Of a DNA stretch of 37,689 bases, positions 1 through 7,026 are shown one piece after another (position 1 is the stretch's first letter; every line of letters starts with the position of its first letter). The position numbers and the translations under genes were made by a program. Below the pieces are notes generated by a model. That model was not told the origin of the DNA, searched no databases, and was given only the letters and a program-made list of their open reading frames with translations. Source of the DNA: JBFFXF01 sp041569895. GTDB lineage: Bacteria > Planctomycetota > UBA8108 > JACQVS01. The stretch spans positions 1 through 37,689 of the forward strand of contig JBFFXF010000030.1 in assembly GCA_041569895.1 (NCBI GenBank), in the 5' to 3' direction.

Positions 1-321
1 CAGGTCGTAGACCGGCATGCCGGCGACCTTGCCCTTGATGTCCCACAGCGCCATGTCGATGGCGCTCACGGCCGCCATCTGGATCGGCCCGCGGCGCCAG
101 TAGGCGTGGTGGTACATCAGGTGCCAGATGTCCTCGATGCGGTGGGGGTCCATGCCGATGAGAAGCTCGGAGGAGTGGCGCAGCGACTCGGCGACGGCGA
201 GCTCGCTGCCGTTCAGCGTGCCCTCGCCGACGCCGTGCACACCCTCGTCCGTCAGCACCTTGACCGCGACGTAGTTTCTGCCTGGACAGGTGACGATGAC
301 ACGGACTTCGGTGATCTTCAT
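1..321 (-). CDS. Mannonate dehydratase-like enolase-superfamily protein (N-terminal part, cut by window edge)
   Basis: Only the first 107 residues are in the window; the C-terminal catalytic barrel lies beyond base 1. The visible part is the N-terminal capping domain of the enolase superfamily. The start MKITEVRVIVTCPGRNYV, the stretch LIGMDPHRIEDIWHLMY, the AYWRRGP motif and AIDMALWDIKGK match the D-mannonate dehydratase (ManD/RspA-like) group closely. Family members dehydrate D-mannonate to 2-keto-3-deoxy-D-gluconate using Mg2+; some related members have little activity, so the substrate is inferred. The ATG at 321 is preceded by AGAGG about 7 bases upstream. It is divergent from the PSD1 gene with only 47 bases between starts, so the two promoters must overlap. 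The metal ligands cannot be checked because they are outside the window. Confidence 0.85.
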   Translation of the reverse strand, partial: MKITEVRVIVTCPGRNYVAVKVLTDEGVHGVGEGTLNGSELAVAESLRHSSELLIGMDPHRIEDIWHLMYHHAYWRRGPIQMAAVSAIDMALWDIKGKVAGMPVYDL

Positions 322-368
322 GGCGACCTCTGTCTCGGGAAACGCGGATACTGTACCATGAGTGCCCG

Positions 369-2471
369 ATGCGACGGCTCCCGGAAATCCTCGTGACCTG
401 GCTGCTCCTCGCCCCGGCCGCGGTGGCCGGCGACGATGACCACTGGGCCTTCCGCGCCCCGGTGCGCCGCGAGCCGCCCGCCGTGGAGCGCGCCGCCTCG
501 ACGCGCGGGGCGATCGATTCGTTCGTGCTGGCGCGCCTCGAGCGTCACGGGCTCGGCCTGTCGCCCGAGGCAGAGCGCACGACCCTGATACGGCGGCTGT
601 CGCTCGACCTCACCGGTCTGCCGCCAGCGCCGGCGGAGGTCGACGACTTCCTCGCCGACGGTCGTCCCGACGCGCTCGAGCGGCTGATCGATCGGCTGCT
701 CGCCTCGCCGCACTTCGGCGAGCGCTGGGGGCGGCACTGGCTCGACCTCGCGCGGTACGCCGACTCGAACGGGTACACGCGCGACAACGCGCGCGAGATC
801 TGGCCCTACCGGGACTGGGTGATCGACGCGCTGAACCGCGACCTCCCGTTCGACCGATTCACCATCGAGCAAGTCGCGGGTGACATGGTGCCCGGCGCCA
901 CGCCCGGCCAGGTCATCGCGACGGGATTCCACCGCAACACGCTGGTCAACGAGGAGGGCGGCACCGATCGCGAGGAGTTCCGCGTCGAGGCCGTCGCCGA
1001 CCGGCTGGCGACGACCGGCGTGGTGTTCCTCGCTCTCACGCTCAACTGTGCGCGCTGTCACGACCACAAGTACGACCCGGTGTCGCAGCAGGAGTACTTC
1101 GAGCTCTTCGCGTTCCTCAACAGCTGCGACGAGCCGCGGGTGGACGCGCCGACCGACGAGCAGCTGGCGCGCGGCGAGGTCGAGCGGCGCGACGCGATTC
1201 TCGAACGCATCCGCCCGCTCGAGGCCGAGCTCGAGAAGCTCAAGAAAGCCGACAAGTCCGACAAGGCCGACAAGCCCGACGGCGCCGACCAGTCCGAGAG
1301 CGGCGCGGACAGGGCGGCGCGCGAGCGGATCACGGCGCGGATCAAGGAGCTCCGCGACTCGCTGCCGCGTATCCCGACGACGCTCGTCATGCGCGAGCGT
1401 GCGAAGCCTCGCGTCACTCACGTCCACGTGCGCGGCAGCTTCCTCGACCGCGGCGAGCGAGTGTCGCCAGCCGTCCCCGGCGTGCTGCACTCGCTGAGAC
1501 AGCGAGGCGAGACGCCCGATCGGCTCGACCTCGCCCACTGGCTCGTCGACCCGTCGAATCCCCTGACGCCGCGCGTCGCGGTGAATCGAGTCTGGCAGCG
1601 CCTCTTCGGGCGTGGAATCGTCGAGACCGAGAACGACTTCGGGACGCGGGGCGCCGCGCCGACGCACCCGGCGCTTCTGGACTGGCTGGCGATCGAGCTC
1701 GTCGGGCGTCAGTGGAGCCTCAAGTCGATGATCCGCGAGGTCGTCACCTCGGCGACGTACCGCCAGTCGTCGCGACGCCGGCCGGAGCTCGACCGCGTCG
1801 ATCCGGAGAACCGAATGATCGGGCGCCAGACGCGCCTGCGCATGGAGGCCGAGATCATCCGCGACTCGGCGCTGACGGCGAGCGGCGTGCTGTCGCGGCG
1901 CATCGGCGGGCCGAGCGTGCACCCGCCGCAGCCCGAGGGCGTCTTCGAGTTCACGCAGGACATCAAGCCGTGGCCGACCGAGCGCGGGGCCGACCGGTTC
2001 CGCAGGGGCATGTACACGCGCTTCTGGCGGTCGAGCCCGTACCCCGCGCTGATGGTCTTCGACTTCCCCGACTCGAACGTGTCGTGCACGCGGCGACCCC
2101 GGTCGAACACGCCGCTCCAGGCGCTGACGCTGGCCAACGACACGACGTTCGTGGAGTGCGCGCAGATCCTCGCCCGGCGCATCGCGTTCTCGGATGCGGC
2201 GGACGACGCGTCGCGGGTGCGGCTGGCGTTCCGTCGCTGCCTCGCCCGCGAGCCCACCGCGGCCGAGCGCGACCGGCTGCTGGCGGTCGTGCGCTCGCAG
2301 CGCGAGCGCTTCGCGGGCGCGCCGGAAGACGCGGCGGCGCTGGCGGGTCTCGCGAACGCCGGAGACGCCGGGACGCCCGCGGAGGATCGACACGACGCGA
2401 TCGAGCTCGCGGCGTGGACTGCGGTGGCGCGCGTGCTCCTGAACCTCGACGAGTTCGTCACCAGGGAGTGA
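369..2471 (+). CDS. Secreted PSCyt2/PSD1 (DUF1549/DUF1553) protein
   Basis: A 700-residue exported protein. Residues 1-20 are a signal peptide ending AVA, with predicted cleavage before GDDDH. Residues about 47-255 are the PSCyt2/DUF1549 domain, including LSLDLTGLPP, the FGERWGRHWLDLARYADSNGY stretch and CARCH at 227-231 followed by DHKYDP, a potential heme c or metal site. Residues about 384-690 are the PSD1/DUF1553 domain, recognisable from NPLTPRVAVNRVWQRLFGRG. A charged linker lies between them at about 265-335. The usual N-terminal PSCyt1 domain is missing, so this is a short family version. The function is not established; these proteins are abundant in Planctomycetota and are usually paired with DUF1501 proteins, as here, where the next gene starts five bases downstream. 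A role in a secreted carbohydrate-degrading or redox complex is conjecture. Confidence 0.9.
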   Translation: MRRLPEILVTWLLLAPAAVAGDDDHWAFRAPVRREPPAVERAASTRGAIDSFVLARLERHGLGLSPEAERTTLIRRLSLDLTGLPPAPAEVDDFLADGRPDALERLIDRLLASPHFGERWGRHWLDLARYADSNGYTRDNAREIWPYRDWVIDALNRDLPFDRFTIEQVAGDMVPGATPGQVIATGFHRNTLVNEEGGTDREEFRVEAVADRLATTGVVFLALTLNCARCHDHKYDPVSQQEYFELFAFLNSCDEPRVDAPTDEQLARGEVERRDAILERIRPLEAELEKLKKADKSDKADKPDGADQSESGADRAARERITARIKELRDSLPRIPTTLVMRERAKPRVTHVHVRGSFLDRGERVSPAVPGVLHSLRQRGETPDRLDLAHWLVDPSNPLTPRVAVNRVWQRLFGRGIVETENDFGTRGAAPTHPALLDWLAIELVGRQWSLKSMIREVVTSATYRQSSRRRPELDRVDPENRMIGRQTRLRMEAEIIRDSALTASGVLSRRIGGPSVHPPQPEGVFEFTQDIKPWPTERGADRFRRGMYTRFWRSSPYPALMVFDFPDSNVSCTRRPRSNTPLQALTLANDTTFVECAQILARRIAFSDAADDASRVRLAFRRCLAREPTAAERDRLLAVVRSQRERFAGAPEDAAALAGLANAGDAGTPAEDRHDAIELAAWTAVARVLLNLDEFVTRE
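1248..1292 (+). repeat. In-frame 9-bp tandem repeat inside the PSD1 gene
   Basis: About five degenerate copies of NCCGACAAG encode a run of K-A-D / K-S-D / K-P-D tripeptides in the linker between the PSCyt2 and PSD1 domains. The period is a multiple of three, so changes in copy number would keep the frame. Confidence 0.7.
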
Positions 2472-2476
2472 GAGCC

Positions 2477-3940
2477 ATGAACCGCGACGGCATGTCGATC
2501 GAGGGCCGTGACGACGAGAGGCTGCTGCTCGAGACGCGCCGGCACTTCTTCCGCCGCTGTGGCGTCGGGTTCGGTCTGGCGGCGCTCGTGTCACTGCTCG
2601 AGCGCGACGGCGTGGTCGCGCGCGAGGGTCCCGTCGCGGGCCCGCTCGCCCCGCGCCCTCCGCATCACGCGGCGCGCGCGAAGCACGTGATCTTCCTCTT
2701 CATGGCGGGGGGACCGAGCCAGCTCGAGCTCTTCGACTACAAGCCGAAGCTCTGCGAGCTCGAGGGCAACGTGATCCCGGAATCGTACGTCGAGGGAAAG
2801 CGGTTCGCCTTCCTCGAGAAGACCGCGAAGCTCCTCGGCACGAGGCGCCGCTTCGCGCGGCACGGACAGAGCGGCCAGCAGATCTCGGAGCTGCTGCCGC
2901 ACCTCGCGACCATCGCCGACGACGTCGCCATCGTCAAGTCGATGGTGACGGATCAGTTCAACCACGGCCCGGCGAAGTTCTTCGTCAACACCGGCTCGCC
3001 GCGCTTCGGGATGCCGAGCATGGGCTCGTGGATCACCTACGGCATCGGCAGCGAGTCCTCCGATCTGCCGGGCTTCGTCGTGCTGCAGTCCGGTCCGCGT
3101 GGACCGCGGGGCGGCTCGGCGAACTGGGGGAGCGGTTTTCTGCCGAGCGCGTACCAGGGCGTTCCGTTCCGCACGCGGGGCGTGCCGATCCTCAACCTGT
3201 CGAGCCCGGCCGGTGTCGGCGCGACGGGCCAGCGCGAGTTCGTCGACGCCGTCAACGACCTCAATCGGCTCCGCCTCGACGCGACCCTCGATCCGGAGAT
3301 CTCCTCGCGGATCGCCTCCTACGAGCTCGCCTACCGCATGCAGACGAGCGCGCCTGAGCTGATGGACATCGGCGGCGAGCCGCGCGAAACGCTCGAGCTC
3401 TACGGCGCCGAGCCGGGCAAGGCGTCGTACGCGAACAACTGCCTGCTGGCGCGGCGCCTCGTCGAGCGCGGCGTGCGGTTCGTGCAGCTCTACCACACCG
3501 ACTGGGACCACCACGGCAACAAGGGCACCGATCTCGGCGAGTCGCTCGAGAAGATCTGCGCCGAGGTCGACCGTCCGACCACCGCGCTCGTCCGCGACCT
3601 CAAGCGGCGCGGACTGCTCGACGACACGATCGTCGTCTGGGGCGGTGAGTTCGGTCGCACGCCGCAGGGAGAGCCGCGCGAGTCCCTCGGCCGCGACCAC
3701 CACCCGCACGCGTACGCGATGTGGGTGGCGGGCGGCGGCTTCCGGCCGGGGATCACCATCGGCGAGACCGACGAGCTCGGCTTCTATCCCGTCGCCGACC
3801 GCGTCCACGTCCACGATCTCCAGGCGACGATCCTCCATCTCCTCGGGCTCGATCACTTGCGCCTGACCTACCGCTTCCAGGGCCGCGACTTCCGGCTGAC
3901 CGACGTCGGCGGCGAGGTGGTGGGGGGGTTGCTGGGTTGA
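2477..3940 (+). CDS. DUF1501 family protein with Tat-like leader
   Basis: A 487-residue DUF1501 protein, related in fold to the alkaline phosphatase/sulfatase superfamily. The ATG at 2477 is chosen over upstream in-frame codons because it lies five bases after the PSD1 stop and puts a twin-arginine-like leader (RRHFFRRCGVGFGLAALV) near the N terminus. Family signatures are FMAGGPSQLELFDYKP, FNHGPAKFFVNTGSPRFGMPSMGSW, DWDHHGNKGTDL and VVWGGEFGRTP; the last two hold likely metal-binding His and Asp residues. The protein probably acts in the periplasm or at the cell surface. Its partner is the PSD1 protein upstream, a pairing widespread in Planctomycetota and Verrucomicrobiota. No member of this pair has a settled reaction to my knowledge, so no substrate is proposed. 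Confidence 0.9.
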   Translation: MNRDGMSIEGRDDERLLLETRRHFFRRCGVGFGLAALVSLLERDGVVAREGPVAGPLAPRPPHHAARAKHVIFLFMAGGPSQLELFDYKPKLCELEGNVIPESYVEGKRFAFLEKTAKLLGTRRRFARHGQSGQQISELLPHLATIADDVAIVKSMVTDQFNHGPAKFFVNTGSPRFGMPSMGSWITYGIGSESSDLPGFVVLQSGPRGPRGGSANWGSGFLPSAYQGVPFRTRGVPILNLSSPAGVGATGQREFVDAVNDLNRLRLDATLDPEISSRIASYELAYRMQTSAPELMDIGGEPRETLELYGAEPGKASYANNCLLARRLVERGVRFVQLYHTDWDHHGNKGTDLGESLEKICAEVDRPTTALVRDLKRRGLLDDTIVVWGGEFGRTPQGEPRESLGRDHHPHAYAMWVAGGGFRPGITIGETDELGFYPVADRVHVHDLQATILHLLGLDHLRLTYRFQGRDFRLTDVGGEVVGGLLG

Positions 3941-4015
3941 TGGGGGCGTGAGGATGGCGTGGTCGACTCCTCGTTTCAGCCCCGTGGGCGGGAACGTGAA
4001 CGAACCCGATCGATT

Positions 4016-4049
4016 TCGGGGCCGGGGCCGGGACCGGGACCGGGGACGG
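4016..4049 (+). repeat. GGGGCC/GGGACC hexamer array (G-quadruplex-like)
   Basis: Two GGGGCC units are followed by two GGGACC units and a final GGGGAC. This gives five runs of three or four G with loops of two or three bases on the coding strand. The array lies between the DUF1501 stop and the aldolase start, and its end runs into GGAG (4048-4051), the likely ribosome binding site of the aldolase. Confidence 0.85.
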
Positions 4050-4057
4050 AGCCCGTG

Positions 4058-4834
4058 ATGGAGAGGATTCTCGAGCGATTGGCGGCGGGGCGGCTGACAC
4101 GCGTCGCCTTTCTCGGTCCGTTCGCGAGTCCCGGGCTCGTCGAGCTCTTCGCCCAGGCCGGCGGCTACCACGGCGTCTGGTTCGACCAGGAGCACGCGGC
4201 GATCCCGCACCGCGAGCTCGAGACGCTCCTCCTCGCCGCCCGCGCGTGCGGACTCGACGCCTTCGCGCGCGTCGCGCCGACGGACTACACCGCGATCATG
4301 CGGCCGATGGAAGCCGGCGCGAGCGGCGTCATGGTGGCGCAGATCCGCGGCGTCGACGAGGTGCGGCGCGTGGTCGGGTGGGCGCGCTACCCGCCCAGAG
4401 GCATCCGCGGCCTCTTCCTCGGCAACCACGAGGCGCGCTGGGGAGGCCGCGACACGCGCGAGCACATCGAGGCCGCGAACCGCGACCGCTTCGTCGCCAT
4501 CCAGATCGAGACCGCGGAGGCCGTCGATCGCGTCGAGGAGATCGTGTCGGTCGACGGCGTCGACCTCCTCTTCGTCGGCCCGGGCGACCTCGCCTGCAGC
4601 CTCGGCGTCCCCGGCGACCCGCTCCACCGCCGCTGCATCGACGCCCTCGAGCGCGTCGCCGCCGCCGCCCGCACCGCCCGCAAGCCCTGGGGCGTCCTCG
4701 CCCGCACCCCGGAGCACGCCCGCACCTGCCGCGACCTCGGCTGCCTCCTCTTCAGCTTGTCGGGCGACCTCGACGCGATCCGTCGGGGCATCACGGCGGC
4801 GAAGGAGACGTTCGGGGAGCTCTTTCAGGCGTAG
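4058..4834 (+). CDS. HpcH/HpaI-family aldolase (2-keto-3-deoxy-acid aldolase type)
   Basis: A 258-residue class II pyruvate aldolase. The TIM-barrel active-site residues of the HpaI group are all visible: DQEH with H47, R71 in FARVAP, the metal ligands E151 in QIETAEA and D177 in VGPGDLA. Family members split 2-keto-3-deoxy or 4-hydroxy-2-keto acids to pyruvate and an aldehyde with a divalent metal. The ATG at 4058 has GGAG six bases upstream and leads straight into MERILERL. A longer in-frame GTG start at 3959 would add 33 residues translated from the repeat array and is rejected. The gene lies downstream of PSD1/DUF1501 and near a mannonate-dehydratase-like gene, whose product would be a 2-keto-3-deoxy acid, so a shared sugar-acid pathway is plausible. 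The exact substrate cannot be read from sequence. Confidence 0.88.
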   Translation: MERILERLAAGRLTRVAFLGPFASPGLVELFAQAGGYHGVWFDQEHAAIPHRELETLLLAARACGLDAFARVAPTDYTAIMRPMEAGASGVMVAQIRGVDEVRRVVGWARYPPRGIRGLFLGNHEARWGGRDTREHIEAANRDRFVAIQIETAEAVDRVEEIVSVDGVDLLFVGPGDLACSLGVPGDPLHRRCIDALERVAAAARTARKPWGVLARTPEHARTCRDLGCLLFSLSGDLDAIRRGITAAKETFGELFQA

Positions 4835-4839
4835 GCGGT

Positions 4840-4881
4840 CCCGTACCCGTACCCGTTCCCGTTCCCGTTCCCGTTCCCGAA
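4840..4881 (+). repeat. CCCGTN hexamer array, seven units
   Basis: Two CCCGTA units, four CCCGTT units and one CCCGAA follow without interruption, beginning five bases after the aldolase stop codon. The minus strand has seven GGG runs separated by three bases. This is the first module of a 466-base gene-free stretch (4835-5300). Confidence 0.9.
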
Positions 4882-4922
4882 GCGGACGATCCCCAGACGA
4901 CGCAGATGAGGGGGGAACGGTC

Positions 4923-4983
4923 CGCAGATTACGCAGATTACGCAGATTACGCAGATTACGCAGATTACGCAGATTACGCAGAT
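4923..4983 (+). repeat. Nonamer CGCAGATTA tandem array, 6.8 copies
   Basis: Six identical 9-base units and a seventh partial one, with no spacers. Because the period is a multiple of three, every frame stays open and yields artefact peptides such as ADYADY or LRNLRN. A second, shorter array of the same unit lies near 31764. Confidence 0.95.
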
Positions 4984-5008
4984 GGGAATCGGGCGTGGTG
5001 CGCACGTC

Positions 5009-5105
5009 TCTGATCTCCGCCCTCTGATCTCTGACCTCTGACCTCTGACCTCTGATCTCTGTCTCTGTCTCTGTCTCAGACATCGAGGACGAGGACGAGG
5101 ACGAG
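5009..5105 (+). repeat. CTCTGAY heptamer, CTCTGT hexamer and CGAGGA hexamer arrays
   Basis: After an imperfect lead-in, units of CTCTGAT or CTCTGAC repeat about five times, then CTCTGT three times to about 5076. A short gap follows, then CGAGGA three times with a partial fourth (5084-5105). The period changes from seven to six within the array. The CGAGGA unit recurs at 32006 and, reverse-complemented, at 21560. No gene is seen here. Confidence 0.9.
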
Positions 5106-5197
5106 CGCGGGCCGAGCCCGTTCCCGAAAGGCTTCCCGCGCCCCGTATGGCACGCCACTTGTCTCTCTTCCCATCCGAACCGCCCTCCGGAGTGGGT

Positions 5198-5273
5198 GAA
5201 ATCGCGATCTTCCGCGTTTTCGCCGCTTCCGAGGGTCGGGCCCTGCCCGTGGGGTGGGGAAGATTTCGCGATT
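5198..5273. promoter_or_regulatory. Imperfect inverted repeat upstream of the nitrate reductase operon
   Basis: The left arm at 5198-5213 (GAAATCGCGATCTTCC) and the right arm at 5258-5273 (GGAAGATTTCGCGATT) are near-complementary, differing by a two-base insertion. The right arm ends 27 bases before the first start codon of the operon. It could be a pair of half-sites for a regulator or a leader hairpin with a large loop. No clear sigma-70 promoter is seen. Confidence 0.35.
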
Positions 5274-5300
5274 GTGCGGGTTTTTCGAGCAGTCAGCGGC

Positions 5301-6023
5301 ATGGAGAGCAAGATCGACGCCGGAGGTGTGCGGGGCCGGGATGGCGGCGCGCCGTGCTGGGCGGGCGCGCTCGTCGCGCCGGTGTTCCTGGCGCTGGCGG
5401 TGTGGTTCCTGCTCGGGCCGGACGGCATCGACCTTCCCGCGGAGGAGCCGTCGGCCATCGACCCGGCGCTGCTCGCGACGACGCCGCGCCGCGAGATCCT
5501 CGGCGATCCGCCGGTGATCCTCATCGACGGCTTCCAGCGCACCTGCATGGAGTGCCACCGCCTCTTCCAGCCGCGCGAGGACGGTACGTCGCTCCAGCTG
5601 ATGCAGCACCGTCACATCAAGCTCGACCACGGCATCAACGACCGCTGCCGCAACTGTCACCACGTCGAGGACCGAGATCGGCTGGTTCTCCACGACGGCA
5701 CGGTGATCGGGTACTCGGACGTCGTCACGCTCTGCTCGAAGTGTCACGGTCCGACGTTTCGTGACTGGCAGCGCGGCGCCCACGGGCGGACGAACGGGTA
5801 CTGGGACGCGTCGCGCGGCGAGGTGAGGCGACTCGGTTGCACGGAGTGCCACGACCCGCACACACCGAGGGTGCCGGCGCTCGACCCGATGCGTCCGCTG
5901 CCCGGCCCGCGCGCGCCGCGGATGGGCCCGTCCCACGGCGGACGTCTCGAGGCAACCCGGGCGCGGACAGGCACGCTCACGGGACGAACGCGAACACCGA
6001 CAGGAGCATCCGATGACCACTGA
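5301..6023 (+). CDS. Membrane-anchored tetraheme cytochrome c
   Basis: A 240-residue cytochrome with four CxxCH heme c sites at 82-86, 116-120, 145-149 and 180-184. Residues about 20-38 form one hydrophobic helix that should act as an uncleaved anchor, with the hemes in the periplasm. The tail after residue 190 is rich in Pro, Arg, Gly and Thr and looks disordered. The ATG at 5301 is chosen because it sits just before the anchor; an upstream in-frame ATG at 5196 would add a segment that overlaps the inverted repeat. The stop overlaps the next start by 11 bases. By position it should pass electrons between the ferredoxin/NrfD module and the octaheme or NapA enzymes. It resembles in role, though not clearly in sequence, the cytochrome subunits of the Qrc, DsrMKJOP and alternative complex III assemblies. 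Confidence 0.85.
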   Translation: MESKIDAGGVRGRDGGAPCWAGALVAPVFLALAVWFLLGPDGIDLPAEEPSAIDPALLATTPRREILGDPPVILIDGFQRTCMECHRLFQPREDGTSLQLMQHRHIKLDHGINDRCRNCHHVEDRDRLVLHDGTVIGYSDVVTLCSKCHGPTFRDWQRGAHGRTNGYWDASRGEVRRLGCTECHDPHTPRVPALDPMRPLPGPRAPRMGPSHGGRLEATRARTGTLTGRTRTPTGASDDH

Positions 6024-7026
6024 AAGTGGAGGCGCTTCCCCGAGCGTCACACGCCGCAGCTTTCTTCGCGGCACTCTCGGCGCCGCGAGCGGACTGGCGG
6101 CGTTCGCCGCCGCGCTCAGTCCGCTCAAGGACCTCGACACCGAGGACTACACGCTCGAGAAGTTCCTGCAGAAGCACTACAAGGAGATGACACCCGCGGA
6201 GATGGACGAGGTCCTCGCGCGCATCCGCAGCGAGGTCGAGCAGCGCCACGGCCTCCGGCCCGACATCCGCGACGTCAAGCCGAAGGACGGCGTCGAGTTC
6301 GTTTACGCACTTCACCTCGGCCGGTGCATCGGCTGTCGGAAGTGCGTCCACGCGTGCGTCGAGGAGAACAACCAGAGCCGGTCGCCCGAGATCCAGTACA
6401 TCCGGGTCCTCGAGATGCCGCGCGGAAGCGTCGACATCGAGCGCGGGAACCACCACTACGATCGGCCGACGGTCCCGGACGAGGACCACTACTACATGCC
6501 GATCCAGTGCCACCAGTGCGCCAACCCGCCGTGCGTCAAGGTGTGCCCGGTGGAGGCGACCTGGCAGGAGCCGGACGGCATCACGGTAATCGACTACGAC
6601 TGGTGCATCGGCTGTCGCTACTGCGAGGCGGCCTGCCCGTACTGGGCGCGACGCTTCAATTTCACGGAGCCGAAGTACGCGCGCGACCGCGAGGGCAACG
6701 TGATCATGAACCCGAACATGAGCTACCTCTCCAACCGGCCGCGCAAGCAGGGCGTCATGGAGAAGTGCCACTTCTGCCTCCACAGAACGCGAGAGGGTCG
6801 CATGCCCGCGTGTCTCGAGGTGTGCCCCGTCGGCGCCAGGAAGTTCGGCAACATCCTCGATCCGGAGAGCGAGGTGTCGCAGATCCTGCGCACGAAGCAC
6901 GTCTTCGTCCTCAAGCAGGAGGTCGGCACGCTGCCGCGATTCTTCTACTACTTCGACGAGGATTACCCGCGGAGCGAGAAGATCTCGGAGATCCTGCCCT
7001 CGAGCGAGCCGGGAGGGGCGCGATGA
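6013..7026 (+). CDS. Tat-exported ferredoxin subunit with four [4Fe-4S] clusters (NrfC/DsrO/HybA-like)
   Basis: A 337-residue iron-sulfur protein. The leader has a twin-arginine motif, TRRSFLRG, at residues 13-20. Sixteen cysteines form four [4Fe-4S] sets: 105/108/111/115, 166/169/174/178, 198/201/204/208 and 252/255/267/271. This is the layout of DmsB/NrfC/HybA/DsrO subunits that wire a quinone-linked membrane partner to a periplasmic enzyme. Such proteins fold in the cytoplasm and are exported by Tat, so the complex should face the periplasm. The start overlaps the upstream cytochrome stop, and the TGA overlaps the next ATG by four bases, showing translational coupling to the NrfD-like subunit. 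The residue 40-90 insert between leader and first cluster is helical and charged. Confidence 0.92.
   Translation: MTTESGGASPSVTRRSFLRGTLGAASGLAAFAAALSPLKDLDTEDYTLEKFLQKHYKEMTPAEMDEVLARIRSEVEQRHGLRPDIRDVKPKDGVEFVYALHLGRCIGCRKCVHACVEENNQSRSPEIQYIRVLEMPRGSVDIERGNHHYDRPTVPDEDHYYMPIQCHQCANPPCVKVCPVEATWQEPDGITVIDYDWCIGCRYCEAACPYWARRFNFTEPKYARDREGNVIMNPNMSYLSNRPRKQGVMEKCHFCLHRTREGRMPACLEVCPVGARKFGNILDPESEVSQILRTKHVFVLKQEVGTLPRFFYYFDEDYPRSEKISEILPSSEPGGAR

Noticed and set aside
318..2594. A 758-codon minus-strand open frame opposite the PSD1 gene
   Set aside because: It is a composition shadow of the sense gene and overlaps the start of the dehydratase gene in another frame.
3959..4057. Longer GTG start for the aldolase
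   Set aside because: The extra 33 residues are translated hexamer repeat; the ATG at 4058 has a ribosome binding site and begins where the family fold begins.
4923..4983. CRISPR array
   Set aside because: The unit is only 9 bases and there are no spacers or cas genes.
4840..5013. Coding extension with PVPVPV and ADYADY peptides downstream of the aldolase
   Set aside because: These are frames kept open by repeats whose period is a multiple of three; no start signal or domain supports them.
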